Assembly (NCBI GenBank): GCA_934754735.1
Contig: CAKVJE010000048.1
Coordinates: 1 to 14,643 of the forward strand
Source: an uncultured Candidatus Melainabacteria bacterium
GTDB taxonomy: Bacteria > Cyanobacteriota > Vampirovibrionia > Gastranaerophilales > Gastranaerophilaceae
Direction of reading: 5' to 3'
DNA length: 14,643 nt
Both the position numbers and the translations under genes were made by a program. Numbering within the stretch: the first letter of the stretch is position 1; every line of letters begins with the position of its first letter. Below the pieces are notes generated by a model. The model worked only from the letters and a program-made list of their open reading frames with translations. It did no database searches and was not told the origin of the DNA. Positions 1-5,918 of this stretch are shown one piece after another.

Positions 1-53
1 GCACTCTTACGCTCACTATCGCAGCTAATCGCTGCACGTTCGCGGCGCGAATG
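1..53. repeat. GC-rich palindromic intergenic block
   Basis: Two short hairpins lie side by side: GCAGC-TAATC-GCTGC at 21-35, and a 7-bp stem with one G-T pair at 37-43 / 47-53. The block is much richer in G and C than its surroundings and contains no credible ORF. The GCAGC-TAATC-GCTGC hairpin is the same kind of structure as GGTGC-GATTA-GCACC at 962-976, read on the other strand, so it is probably a fragment of a dispersed palindromic repeat. The left part is cut by the window edge. Confidence 0.45.
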
Positions 54-59
54 TCGTTC

Positions 60-103
60 ATTTAAAGAAATTTATCATGTACAGTAGTGTTCAAAGAGAG
101 GGT
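60..103 (+). repeat. left inverted repeat flanking the toxin-antitoxin pair
   Basis: The core ACAGTAGTGT (81-90) and GAGAGGGT (96-103) reappear in reverse complement at 779-804. From 80 back to 60 the match continues with about 16 of 21 positions identical to 805-825 on the other strand. The arms are therefore about 45 bases, imperfect, and differ by a few bases in the spacer between the two cores. They face each other across the toxin-antitoxin genes. Confidence 0.6.
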
Positions 104-109
104 GCGCAC

Positions 110-138
110 TTGAGTTATTTGAATATATTTGATAAAAT
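110..138 (+). promoter_or_regulatory. promoter of the toxin-antitoxin operon
   Basis: A -35 element TTGAGT (110-115) is separated by 17 bases from a -10 element TAAAAT (133-138), which is preceded by TGA at 130-132, an extended -10. Transcription should start near 145, just upstream of the ribosome binding site at 151-156. The -35 lies a few bases inside the left inverted repeat arm (60-103), so the promoter would travel with the module. Confidence 0.55.
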
Positions 139-163
139 GTAATCGTAATTGCGGAGTAAAATT

Positions 164-409
164 ATGGATATATCATTAACGCCTAATATTGAAAGATTAT
201 TGAGAAATAAAGTTGCAGAAGGTGTTTACAACTCTCTCAACGAAGCGATTAATGTTACGCTAAGTATTGCCTTAAATGGCAGTTGTATCTCCCAAGAAGA
301 ATTAGATAAATTAAATAAAGATATTCAAATGGGGATTGATGAGGCAGAAGCAGGAAATTTATCTGATGCTTTTGAGTTTTTAAAGGAAATTGGCGCAACA
401 AATGAATAG
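164..409 (+). CDS. parD: ParD-type antitoxin (ribbon-helix-helix)
   Basis: An 81-residue protein opening MDISLTPNIERLLRNKV, which matches the typical start of ParD/CC2985-type antitoxins: a short DNA-binding beta strand (DISLTP), then helices through GVYNSLNEAINVTLSIAL. In this family the N-terminus dimerises and binds the operon promoter, while the acidic, flexible C-terminus (about 45-81) wraps and neutralises the toxin. The start was set at ATG 164, not the upstream in-frame TTG at 149, because GCGGAG at 151-156 is correctly placed 7 bases before 164. Its stop overlaps the toxin start by 8 bases (402-409), as usual for coupled antitoxin-toxin pairs. It probably represses its own promoter at 110-138; no operator palindrome stands out there. 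Confidence 0.85.
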   Translation: MDISLTPNIERLLRNKVAEGVYNSLNEAINVTLSIALNGSCISQEELDKLNKDIQMGIDEAEAGNLSDAFEFLKEIGATNE

Positions 410-695
410 AGTGTTAATTACTAATCTTGCTAAATCCGATATATTAAACATAAAAGAATACATTGAAATAAAGAACCCCGAAGCTGCTCAAAGATTCATC
501 AATTTGTTAATTCGCATCTTTGAAATGTTGTCTGAATATCCGAATGCCGGAGTAAAAAAAGCAGGTATCAAAAATCCTAACGTTCAAATTTATACAATAA
601 AAAAGAAATATAATATAGTTTACCAACAGAAAAATAATAATATTGAAATTTTGAGAGTATTGAACAAATATCAAAATTTATTTGCTATTTTATAA
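402..695 (+). CDS. parE: ParE/RelE-superfamily toxin
   Basis: A 97-residue basic protein with the layout of ParE-type toxins: two N-terminal helices (LAKSDILNIKEYIEIKNPEAAQ), the FEMLSEYPNAG segment, then the beta sheet ending YTIKKKYNIVYQQ and NIEILRVLNKYQ. Known relatives either poison DNA gyrase (ParE) or cut mRNA (RelE); the sequence alone does not separate these, but a ParD partner favours ParE. Two positions that are often arginine in the family look altered: the residue after PNAG region reads VKK, and the final RVLN motif is not followed by the usual arginine. ATG 402 is preferred over TTG 390, since AAAGGA at 382-388 is too close to 390. The gene is translationally coupled to the antitoxin. 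Confidence 0.8.
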   Translation: MNRVLITNLAKSDILNIKEYIEIKNPEAAQRFINLLIRIFEMLSEYPNAGVKKAGIKNPNVQIYTIKKKYNIVYQQKNNNIEILRVLNKYQNLFAIL

Positions 696-725
696 ATTAT
701 CGCCTTACGGCTTGAACCCTCACCC

Positions 726-777
726 GAATTTCTAAGCTTCGAGCAAAAAAATAATAATTGCTCTCAACTTGAAATTC
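726..777. repeat. palindromic repeat, copy 1 of a family
   Basis: The hairpin has an outer perfect 7-bp stem GAATTTC (726-732) / GAAATTC (771-777) and an inner 6-bp stem GAGCAA (741-746) / TTGCTC (758-763). It is preceded by CCCTCACCC and followed by TACCCTCTCACAAGGA. A second copy with the same flanks and a covarying outer stem lies at 5719-5780. It sits just before the right inverted repeat arm. It has no proper U-tract, so it is not called a terminator, though it could weakly stop toxin-antitoxin transcripts. Confidence 0.55.
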
Positions 778-778
778 T

Positions 779-825
779 ACCCTCTCACAAGGATACACTA
801 CTGTCCATAATAATTTTCATAAAAT
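779..825 (-). repeat. right inverted repeat flanking the toxin-antitoxin pair
   Basis: This is the reverse-complement partner of 60-103. ACCCTCTC (779-786) pairs with GAGAGGGT, and ACACTACTGT (795-804) with ACAGTAGTGT; the match then decays towards 825. With the left arm it encloses about 765 bases containing only the promoter, antitoxin, toxin and one palindromic hairpin. No transposase lies inside, and no clear target-site duplication could be seen outside the arms. Confidence 0.6.
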
Positions 826-860
826 AGTTAATAAAAAGCCGGATTGTTCGTTTTACAATA

Positions 861-900
861 CACTTCCCAACTTATAGTTATGCCTATAAGTTGGGAAGTG
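861..900. repeat. perfect 17-bp hairpin repeat
   Basis: CACTTCCCAACTTATAG (861-877) is followed by a 6-base loop TTATGC and its exact reverse complement (884-900). Neither side carries a U-tract, so a terminator is unlikely. A perfect stem of this length with a short loop suggests a recently placed palindromic element or a structured RNA segment. It lies within a 588-base gene-free stretch (696-1283) that is largely made of repeats. Confidence 0.7.
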
Positions 901-916
901 TGGTGCAAAACAGTTT

Positions 917-976
917 CTCAGAATGACGGAAGCTGAAACTATCGGCTTGGCGTCATTTTGAGGTGCGATTAGCACC
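917..976. repeat. CGTCATTTTGAG-type dispersed palindromic repeat
   Basis: CTCAGAATGACG (917-928) is matched in reverse complement by CGTCATTTTGAG (951-962) with one mismatch. Between them AAGCTGA / TCGGCTT forms a weaker inner stem, and immediately after lies a GGTGC-GATTA-GCACC hairpin (962-976) followed by GAGAAATCCAGCC. The GTCATTCTGAG...GAATCCAG pattern resembles intergenic repeats seen in many unrelated bacteria; that resemblance is from memory. The minus-strand reading frame across it (853-1095) is repeat-derived and is not called as a gene. Confidence 0.55.
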
Positions 977-1034
977 GAGAAATCCAGCCTTTTGATAACT
1001 ATTTTTATTATATCAATAATTATCTCGAACAGCA

Positions 1035-1183
1035 GTAGGATGGAAAAAGCGTTAGCGGTTTCCACCTTTTCAATTAAGTGATAATACAATGCCATATTTA
1101 AATTATATCTATCCGCCTAAAAGAATTTTACTCACTCTTACTGACTAATAAAGATGGGAACCGCTATCGCTTTCCCATCCTAC
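1035..1183. repeat. inverted pair of GTAGGATGG palindromic repeats
   Basis: A 32-base unit at 1035-1066, beginning GTAGGATGG, returns in inverted orientation at 1153-1183, ending CCATCCTAC, with several mismatches. Each unit is itself an imperfect palindrome around GCGTTAGCGG or CCGCTATCGC. The 86 bases between them show no gene. Similar GTAGGRTGGG...GCG.TAGCG...CCCA units occur as intergenic repeats in cyanobacteria and other phyla (recalled, not searched). The arrangement could be two independent copies or the ends of a very small non-autonomous element. Confidence 0.55.
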
Positions 1184-1283
1184 ATAGCTTTTTACTAAAA
1201 ATAATCATTTTTTAATTTAAATTAGCAAATTATTTTTTTATGCGTTTTACAAACTAATAGTAATAAAAATAAGGAAACATGTA

Positions 1284-2675
1284 ATGCAAATTAATAAAAT
1301 ATCTTCAGAAGAACATTTGTTAAAAAAATATATAAATAATATACAAAATTATGCTTATAATTCTGTTGATAATTCTCATACTAATCCAATAAAATTTACA
1401 CGTGATTTATATATTGTAGGTGAAAAATGTAATACAAGCCAACTAAAACAACTATTTAATAAAACACTTATACAATTAGCACAAAAAATGATGTCTACAA
1501 AACAAGATAATTTTGCGGCTATTATTTATAGTTTTATTCTCAAAACAAATCAAGGAGATACCAATTTATTGAAATTGGCGGCAACAAAAGCGTTAGAGAT
1601 TGCAATAAAAAATAACGATAGTGTGCACATTGCTTCAAGATCTAATGATTTAGCAATTCTTTATAAAGATAATAATGAAGAAATGTGTTTAAAACATTTA
1701 AATTTAAAAAAAGAAGCATTGACAGATGTTTGTAATAATTTTAAACAAATAGGAAATAAATATAAAACCATTTCTCGCCCTTTAAATAGCAAAACTGCAT
1801 ATGTTCTTACATTAATAAGAACCGAAATTGAAATTGCATTATATACTGAAAAGAAAAATCCAAAAGAAGGAAGAAAAGAATTAATAGCTATTTTTGAAAA
1901 AATAAATAATATTAATGGAGATTATTTTGTTGATGACACTAAAGAATTAAATAAAATAAATAATTTTTTAACAACAAAGCTAACAAAAGATATTTTGATT
2001 TCCGATGAAAACAATTTAAGTAAAAGTTTTTCTAAAACATCACAAAATATATTAAAAAGTATAAAAAATAAAGAACCTTTTAATTTCGAAATATTTAAAG
2101 ATTACTATTCTAATATGTATGATAAATTAAAAAATAATTCTCAAGAATTGGTATTTATAAATAAATCGATTTTTTTAATTGATAATTTTGATATGCTAAA
2201 AAAACAAGCTTTTACAAGTAAATTGTATACTATTATGCTTGATAAAAATATAAATAACCCCCAAAACACAAAAATAATTGCAAAACACGGATTAAATCAA
2301 AAAATAAAAAATAAAGATTATTATGGAATTGTATTTTTTGGACAAAAGCTTGCAAAAGCATTAAAAGAATGTGAGAATTTTTCTCCTTCAGAATATTTAG
2401 AAGTGCTTAATATAACTATAGATGCTGCCCAAAATATTATAAATAATTACGAAGAATTATCAAAAACAACCAAATTAAAACCCAAAAATGATTATATAAA
2501 ACAACTAATATTTGATAAAGTAAGCGTTGCCAAATTTATTAAAAAGAAACGTCCTGATATAGCAACAAATTTGTTACAAGAATCATTAGAATTAATTAAG
2601 CTATTTCCAAAAAGTTATTTAAATCAAAATCCAGCACTAGAAAAATTAAAAAAATATATTATTTTAAATAAATAA
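1284..2675 (+). CDS. unrecognised AT-rich helical protein
   Basis: I do not recognise this 463-residue protein. It has no signal peptide or membrane segment, so it should be cytoplasmic. It is dominated by Lys, Asn, Ile and Leu and looks helical throughout, with paired helices that could form a TPR-like or other alpha solenoid. Examples are the ALEIAIKNNDSVHIASRSND stretch at about 105-125 and the C-terminal SVAKFIKKKRPDIATNLLQ segment. No catalytic motif was seen. ATG 1284 is supported by AAGGA at 1271-1275, 8 bases upstream. A sample of its sequence is only about 17% G+C, clearly lower than the genes to the right, and it lies next to a toxin-antitoxin pair and a repeat cluster. It may therefore be accessory or horizontally acquired, but high AT can also reflect weak selection. 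Confidence 0.75.
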   Translation: MQINKISSEEHLLKKYINNIQNYAYNSVDNSHTNPIKFTRDLYIVGEKCNTSQLKQLFNKTLIQLAQKMMSTKQDNFAAIIYSFILKTNQGDTNLLKLAATKALEIAIKNNDSVHIASRSNDLAILYKDNNEEMCLKHLNLKKEALTDVCNNFKQIGNKYKTISRPLNSKTAYVLTLIRTEIEIALYTEKKNPKEGRKELIAIFEKINNINGDYFVDDTKELNKINNFLTTKLTKDILISDENNLSKSFSKTSQNILKSIKNKEPFNFEIFKDYYSNMYDKLKNNSQELVFINKSIFLIDNFDMLKKQAFTSKLYTIMLDKNINNPQNTKIIAKHGLNQKIKNKDYYGIVFFGQKLAKALKECENFSPSEYLEVLNITIDAAQNIINNYEELSKTTKLKPKNDYIKQLIFDKVSVAKFIKKKRPDIATNLLQESLELIKLFPKSYLNQNPALEKLKKYIILNK

Positions 2676-2677
2676 TT

Positions 2678-2733
2678 ACTAACACTTATCCTTTTTGTGT
2701 TATCATAATAACACAAGAAGGATAAGTGTTAGT
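2678..2733 (+). promoter_or_regulatory. 26-bp hairpin burying the tolC-type ribosome binding site
   Basis: ACTAACACTTATCC... (2678-2703) is complementary to 2708-2733 over 26 bases with one G-T-compatible mismatch and a 4-base loop CATA (2704-2707). The right arm contains the Shine-Dalgarno AAGGA (2718-2722) and ends at the base before ATG 2734. In any transcript reading through from the left, the ribosome binding site would be locked in the stem. A possible -10 element CATAAT (2704-2709) in the loop would start RNA near 2716, lacking the left arm and so open for translation. No U-tract follows on either strand. It could instead, or also, be an operator for a dimeric repressor. Confidence 0.65.
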
Positions 2734-4092
2734 ATGACAATTAAAAAGATTTTGATATTATTACTTTTGTTTTTATCATTGCCTGTTAGCGCAAAACAAA
2801 CAGTAGACCGCTTTAGCTACATTAATTTAGACTGGTGGAAGAACTACAACGACGAAATTTTGATTGAGCATTTGCAAACTCTCTATAACAACAACCACGA
2901 TTTGAAAATTGCAGAACTCAAAACAAAGCAATCAGAAGAAAATGTTAGATTAGTCGGTGCAAACCAATTGCCACAAGTTGGTTTTGACGGTAGTTTTTCC
3001 AGAGTATTAAGCGGACCTCAAACAGAATTCGGTAATATTATCATTCCCGAATATTCGCAAAATGAGCTATTTATGCCACTAAGTGCTTCTTACGAAATCG
3101 ATATTTGGGGTCAAAATTACCTAAATAGAAAGAGTGCGAAGAAACAAAAAGAAATTGCGGAACAACAAGAACGCGCGACATACATTTACATGACATCAAT
3201 TTTTGCTTCAAATTATTACAACTTGATTAAGACAGATGAATTAGAAAAAACTCTAAAAGAGATAATCGCAATTCAAACTGATGTTGTGAAAATGACCGAA
3301 AAGAAATACAATGCAGGACTTGCACCTATCAATGAATTATTAAACGAGCGCCAAACATTGGTTAGATTTGAACAAGATTTGAATAAGGTTAGTGAAAATA
3401 AAAAAGTTTTAAACAACGAACTTATTACGCTATTAGCCTTAAAAACAGATAAAGAAATTGAACACTCTTCTTTTGACAAGGTTTCTAATCCAAAAACGCC
3501 TGATTCTTTATCTACCACTATTATTCAATATCGTCCTGATTTAATTTGTGCTGAAGATTATGTTAAAAAGACAGGAATAGATGTAAAAGTAGCGAGAAGA
3601 GAATTTTTGCCTAAGTTCTTCTTATACGGCACAATGGGATTTAACGCATACCGTTGGAACAGAATGTTCGCCCCAGAAACATTTTTAGCAAATATCGGTA
3701 TTGCTCCAAGTTGGGATATTTTTACCGGCGGAGCAAAACTTGCAAGATATAGAATTAATAAATATGAATACAAAAAGTCTATCGAAAAATACGAAAAAAC
3801 AGTTTTGACATCTATTCAAGAAGTTAACGATGCGATGGTTTCCGTTAAAACAACAAAAGCAAATTTGATTAAAGCGGATGAAGCGTATTCCATTGAGCAA
3901 GAAAAACACAAATTAGCAGAAAAACAATTTACAATCGGCGATTCTTCTAAATTGGATGAAATGAAATCTAATGTTAATTTGCTAATCGTTAAACAACACG
4001 AAATATCTTCAAAAATTGATAGCGTAATTTCTACAATTTCTTTATACAACGCTGTTGGCGGAATTGATTACACTAAAGTCAATAATTTGTAA
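2734..4092 (+). CDS. TolC/OprM-type outer-membrane efflux protein
   Basis: A 452-residue outer-membrane factor. Such proteins form trimers with a beta-barrel in the outer membrane and a long periplasmic helical tunnel, and export drugs or other molecules with an inner-membrane pump and an adaptor. A signal peptide (KKILILLLLFLSLPVSA, about 4-20) is followed by K21 and has no lipobox cysteine, unlike many OprM/NodT lipoproteins. Two outer-membrane-efflux repeats are visible. The second begins at the family motif RPDLICAED (267-275) and runs through ARREFLPKFFLYGTMGFN; the C-terminus LYNAVGGID is also typical. ATG 2734 was chosen because the signal peptide starts there; an in-frame upstream extension to 2695 would place the residues before it inside the hairpin. 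No adaptor or pump gene is adjacent, so its partners must be encoded elsewhere. Confidence 0.88.
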   Translation: MTIKKILILLLLFLSLPVSAKQTVDRFSYINLDWWKNYNDEILIEHLQTLYNNNHDLKIAELKTKQSEENVRLVGANQLPQVGFDGSFSRVLSGPQTEFGNIIIPEYSQNELFMPLSASYEIDIWGQNYLNRKSAKKQKEIAEQQERATYIYMTSIFASNYYNLIKTDELEKTLKEIIAIQTDVVKMTEKKYNAGLAPINELLNERQTLVRFEQDLNKVSENKKVLNNELITLLALKTDKEIEHSSFDKVSNPKTPDSLSTTIIQYRPDLICAEDYVKKTGIDVKVARREFLPKFFLYGTMGFNAYRWNRMFAPETFLANIGIAPSWDIFTGGAKLARYRINKYEYKKSIEKYEKTVLTSIQEVNDAMVSVKTTKANLIKADEAYSIEQEKHKLAEKQFTIGDSSKLDEMKSNVNLLIVKQHEISSKIDSVISTISLYNAVGGIDYTKVNNL

Positions 4093-4113
4093 TTAATATA
4101 TACTTTGTATCCA

Positions 4114-4141
4114 TTTACAATTATTTGCTTCATGCTAATAT
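4114..4141 (+). promoter_or_regulatory. promoter of the leader ORF and 408-aa protein gene
   Basis: The -35 TTTACA (4114-4119) is separated by 16 bases from the -10 TAATAT (4136-4141), with TGC at 4133-4135 forming an extended -10. Transcription would start near 4148, directly before AAGGA (4149-4153) of the leader ORF, giving a leader RNA of about 165 bases before ATG 4314. Confidence 0.55.
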
Positions 4142-4162
4142 TATAAAGAAGGAAATATAAAT

Positions 4163-4240
4163 ATGGCATTTTTTAGCACAAAACTTCATCATCATATTCA
4201 TTTCAACCCGAAAGGGCTTGGAGTTTTGTCGCTTCTCTAA
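4163..4240 (+). CDS. 25-codon His-rich leader peptide candidate
   Basis: The ORF encodes MAFFSTKLHHHIHFNPKGLG followed by VLSLL and a TAA stop at 4238-4240. AAGGA at 4149-4153 lies 9 bases before the ATG, and a promoter sits just upstream. Four histidine codons fall within five positions (4187-4201), the kind of cluster used by attenuator leader peptides to sense an amino acid or ribosome stalling. The stop codon lies in the loop of the hairpin formed by 4220-4227 and 4241-4248. I recognise no free-standing function; a regulatory role as an upstream ORF is inferred from the layout. It is too short to be convincing from coding statistics. Confidence 0.45.
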   Translation: MAFFSTKLHHHIHFNPKGLGVLSLL

Positions 4241-4307
4241 AAAACTCCGCAAATCGGCTCTTTCGGGATATTTAAGAGAGAAATGAGTACGATAACAAAG
4301 GAGTTTT
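4207..4307 (+). promoter_or_regulatory. leader RNA with two mutually exclusive pairings (attenuator-like)
   Basis: An outer stem CCCGAAAG (4207-4214) / CTTTCGGG (4260-4267), extendable to 12 pairs with G-T wobbles, encloses an inner stem GGAGTTTT (4220-4227) / AAAACTCC (4241-4248). The same GGAGTTTT occurs again at 4300-4307, where it forms the Shine-Dalgarno region (AAAGGAG 4297-4303) of the 408-aa protein gene. AAAACTCC can therefore pair either with the leader or with the ribosome binding site. Ribosome position on the 25-codon ORF, which overlaps the first GGAGTTTT and ends in the loop, would decide which pairing forms. The pairing is visible in the sequence; the control mechanism is inferred. 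Confidence 0.5.
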
Positions 4308-4313
4308 AATTAA

Positions 4314-5540
4314 ATGACACTAGTAAATATAATTTCAGCAATCGGCAATAATTCGAGCGTTTATCCGCTTATCGTTAGAGACTGCGGTATTGAAGTGCCT
4401 TCAAAAGTTGCGATGACTTATAAGCAAAATCTTAAAGATTCTAAACAAATGGCTTATAACGCTACACGCGAAAGGTTAATCGACGAATACGGAACTTCTA
4501 TTGTTTGGTTGGGCGGAATTCCGGCAGTTGGTGCGATTTGTGATTGGGGCATAAAAAAACTCGGATATAATCCAAAGGTCAATCCAAATCTTTTGAAAGA
4601 AGAGTCTAAACAAGGTTTGAAATATAATATCGAAAAATTTAAACAACTTGCGCCGAATGAAGTTAAAGATATGGAAAAGGTTTTGAAAAACAAATCTACA
4701 TACCAAAAACTTTTAGCAGGGAAATTCGTTTTATCCACTGCGATTCCTGTTGCTTTGATGGGGTATTTTTTGCCAAAAGCAAATTTTGCATTGACTGATA
4801 AAATCAAAAAACGCCAAGAAGCAATAAAGCCTTTATATAAAGAGTTTAAAGAACTAGAACCTGTAGAAGATAGAAAAACAGCACCTTCATTTAAAGGTAT
4901 TGCAGCAACATTAGCAAATATGCCGACAGTTCACAAAATGGCTCTGACAGACGGAGGTTTAACTGTTGGCAGAGTCGGAACTGCGCGCAACAAGTATGAA
5001 GCAATGGAAAATGGTTTTAAAATGTCAATGATGATGTTTTTAAATTTTGTTGCACCAATTTGGATAGCAAAAGGTTTGGATTCACTTTCTAATAAAATAT
5101 TTAAGACCAATGTTAATCTCGACCCGAATTTATTGAATGACAAAGAGTTTTTGGCAAATATAAAAGATAATAAATTGGAACTTCCAAAAGAAAATATTAT
5201 AGAGTTTTTAGACAAAAATCCTGACACGAAATTTGCAAAACTTGCGGAAAAGTATTGCGGCGTTAAGTATTTAAAAAACAGAGTTCGCGACCCGAGAGCT
5301 TTTGTAGATGAAAAAAAAATTAAAGCATTCCAAAAAGAACTTGAAAAATTTGCAAAACAAGCAAGGGAAAACGGCGATATCAATAAATTTGCAAAAAAAG
5401 CGTTGGTTGCAAAATCTGCGAACATTCTTGCAAATGTAGGAATAAGTAGCGTCTTGTTAGCTGTTGCACTTCCAAAACTCACATTTGTATTAAGAAAAAA
5501 AGTTACAGGCTCTGACGCCGAACCTGGGTTGATGAAATAA
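4314..5540 (+). CDS. unrecognised 408-aa membrane-associated protein
   Basis: I do not recognise a named family. The protein has four hydrophobic stretches: about 60-80 (TSIVWLGGIPAVGAICDWGI), 137-158 (VLSTAIPVALMGYFLPK), 237-255 (MSMMMFLNFVAPIWIAKGL) and near the C-terminus (ILANVGISSVLLAVALPK). Each contains an Ala/Ile-Pro or Leu-Pro step, which hints at a repeated membrane-dipping unit. Charged Lys-rich segments separate them. There is no classical signal peptide; the N-terminus SAIGNNSSVYPLIVRDCGIE is not strongly hydrophobic. ATG 4314 is supported by AAAGGAG (4297-4303), 10 bases upstream. Expression is probably controlled by the leader RNA described upstream. The protein could be an inner-membrane component typical of this lineage, but no substrate or partner can be named. 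Confidence 0.8.
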   Translation: MTLVNIISAIGNNSSVYPLIVRDCGIEVPSKVAMTYKQNLKDSKQMAYNATRERLIDEYGTSIVWLGGIPAVGAICDWGIKKLGYNPKVNPNLLKEESKQGLKYNIEKFKQLAPNEVKDMEKVLKNKSTYQKLLAGKFVLSTAIPVALMGYFLPKANFALTDKIKKRQEAIKPLYKEFKELEPVEDRKTAPSFKGIAATLANMPTVHKMALTDGGLTVGRVGTARNKYEAMENGFKMSMMMFLNFVAPIWIAKGLDSLSNKIFKTNVNLDPNLLNDKEFLANIKDNKLELPKENIIEFLDKNPDTKFAKLAEKYCGVKYLKNRVRDPRAFVDEKKIKAFQKELEKFAKQARENGDINKFAKKALVAKSANILANVGISSVLLAVALPKLTFVLRKKVTGSDAEPGLMK

Positions 5541-5583
5541 AAAGCTTTTCAAGAGTACTGCCAGCTGATTCTAGTTTTATAAT

Positions 5584-5700
5584 ACCCTCTCCCGCCTCCG
5601 GCACCCTCTCCATGTAAAATTGAAAAAAGGAGAGGGAAGTAAGACTCGCTAGCTTGAGCGTCGCAGCGCATTCCCTCCGTTAGGAGGAGGGCTAGGGGAG
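5584..5700. repeat. CCCTCTCC-type palindromic repeat cluster
   Basis: Part of a 378-base gene-free gap (5541-5918). CCCTCTCC (5604-5611) pairs with GGAGAGGG (5629-5636), and CCTCC (5674-5678) with GGAGG (5683-5687); a further CCCTCTCCC lies at 5585-5593. The block is far richer in G and C than adjacent genes and has no coding potential. It looks like a dispersed intergenic palindromic repeat. The rest of the gap (5541-5583 and 5796-5918) shows only AT-rich sequence leading to the next gene. Confidence 0.6.
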
Positions 5701-5718
5701 TGTATTATTAACTTTCAG

Positions 5719-5780
5719 CCCCCACCCGTTTTTCTAATGTTCATACATATTGAAAAACCTCCCTCCACCACGGAGAGGAA
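5719..5780. repeat. palindromic repeat, copy 2 of a family
   Basis: CCCCCACCC precedes the stem GTTTTTC (5728-5734) / GAAAAAC (5752-5758), and CTCCCTCCACCACGGAGA follows. This parallels copy 1 at 726-777: same order of parts, same TAA after the left stem arm, and the same kind of pyrimidine-rich right flank. The stem bases differ between the copies while pairing is kept, and the loop is shorter here. Confidence 0.55.
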
Positions 5781-5918
5781 AGTGTAACCGCATTCGTTTA
5801 TTGAACTTACCAATATTATGTAAACTTTTGTAACAATACACTCAAAAACTCTAAAGTTTTCGAAAAAAATACCGATATAGATAATATCAAATATAAAAAA
5901 ATCTTAAAGGAGTAAAAA

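Noticed and set aside
149..163. TTG start for the antitoxin five codons earlier
   Set aside because: The ribosome binding site GCGGAG (151-156) would lie inside the coding region; ATG 164 is correctly spaced.
853..1095. Minus-strand ORF of 80 codons
   Set aside because: It runs straight through the 861-900 hairpin, the CGTCATTTTGAG repeat and one GTAGGATGG unit; its protein is a translation of repeats.
1241..1257. Shared string GCGTT(T)TACAAACTAAT at about 1241 and 8046
   Set aside because: One copy overlaps the end of the prenyltransferase coding sequence and no further similarity surrounds either; probably chance in AT-rich DNA.
2678..2733. Rho-independent terminator after the AT-rich gene
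   Set aside because: The stem is long but AT-rich, and no U-tract follows on either strand; the sequence runs straight into a start codon.
4931..5482. Minus-strand ORF of 183 codons
   Set aside because: It is antisense to the 408-aa protein gene, Phe/Ser-rich as expected for a shadow of Lys/Ala codons, and has no ribosome binding site or recognisable motif.
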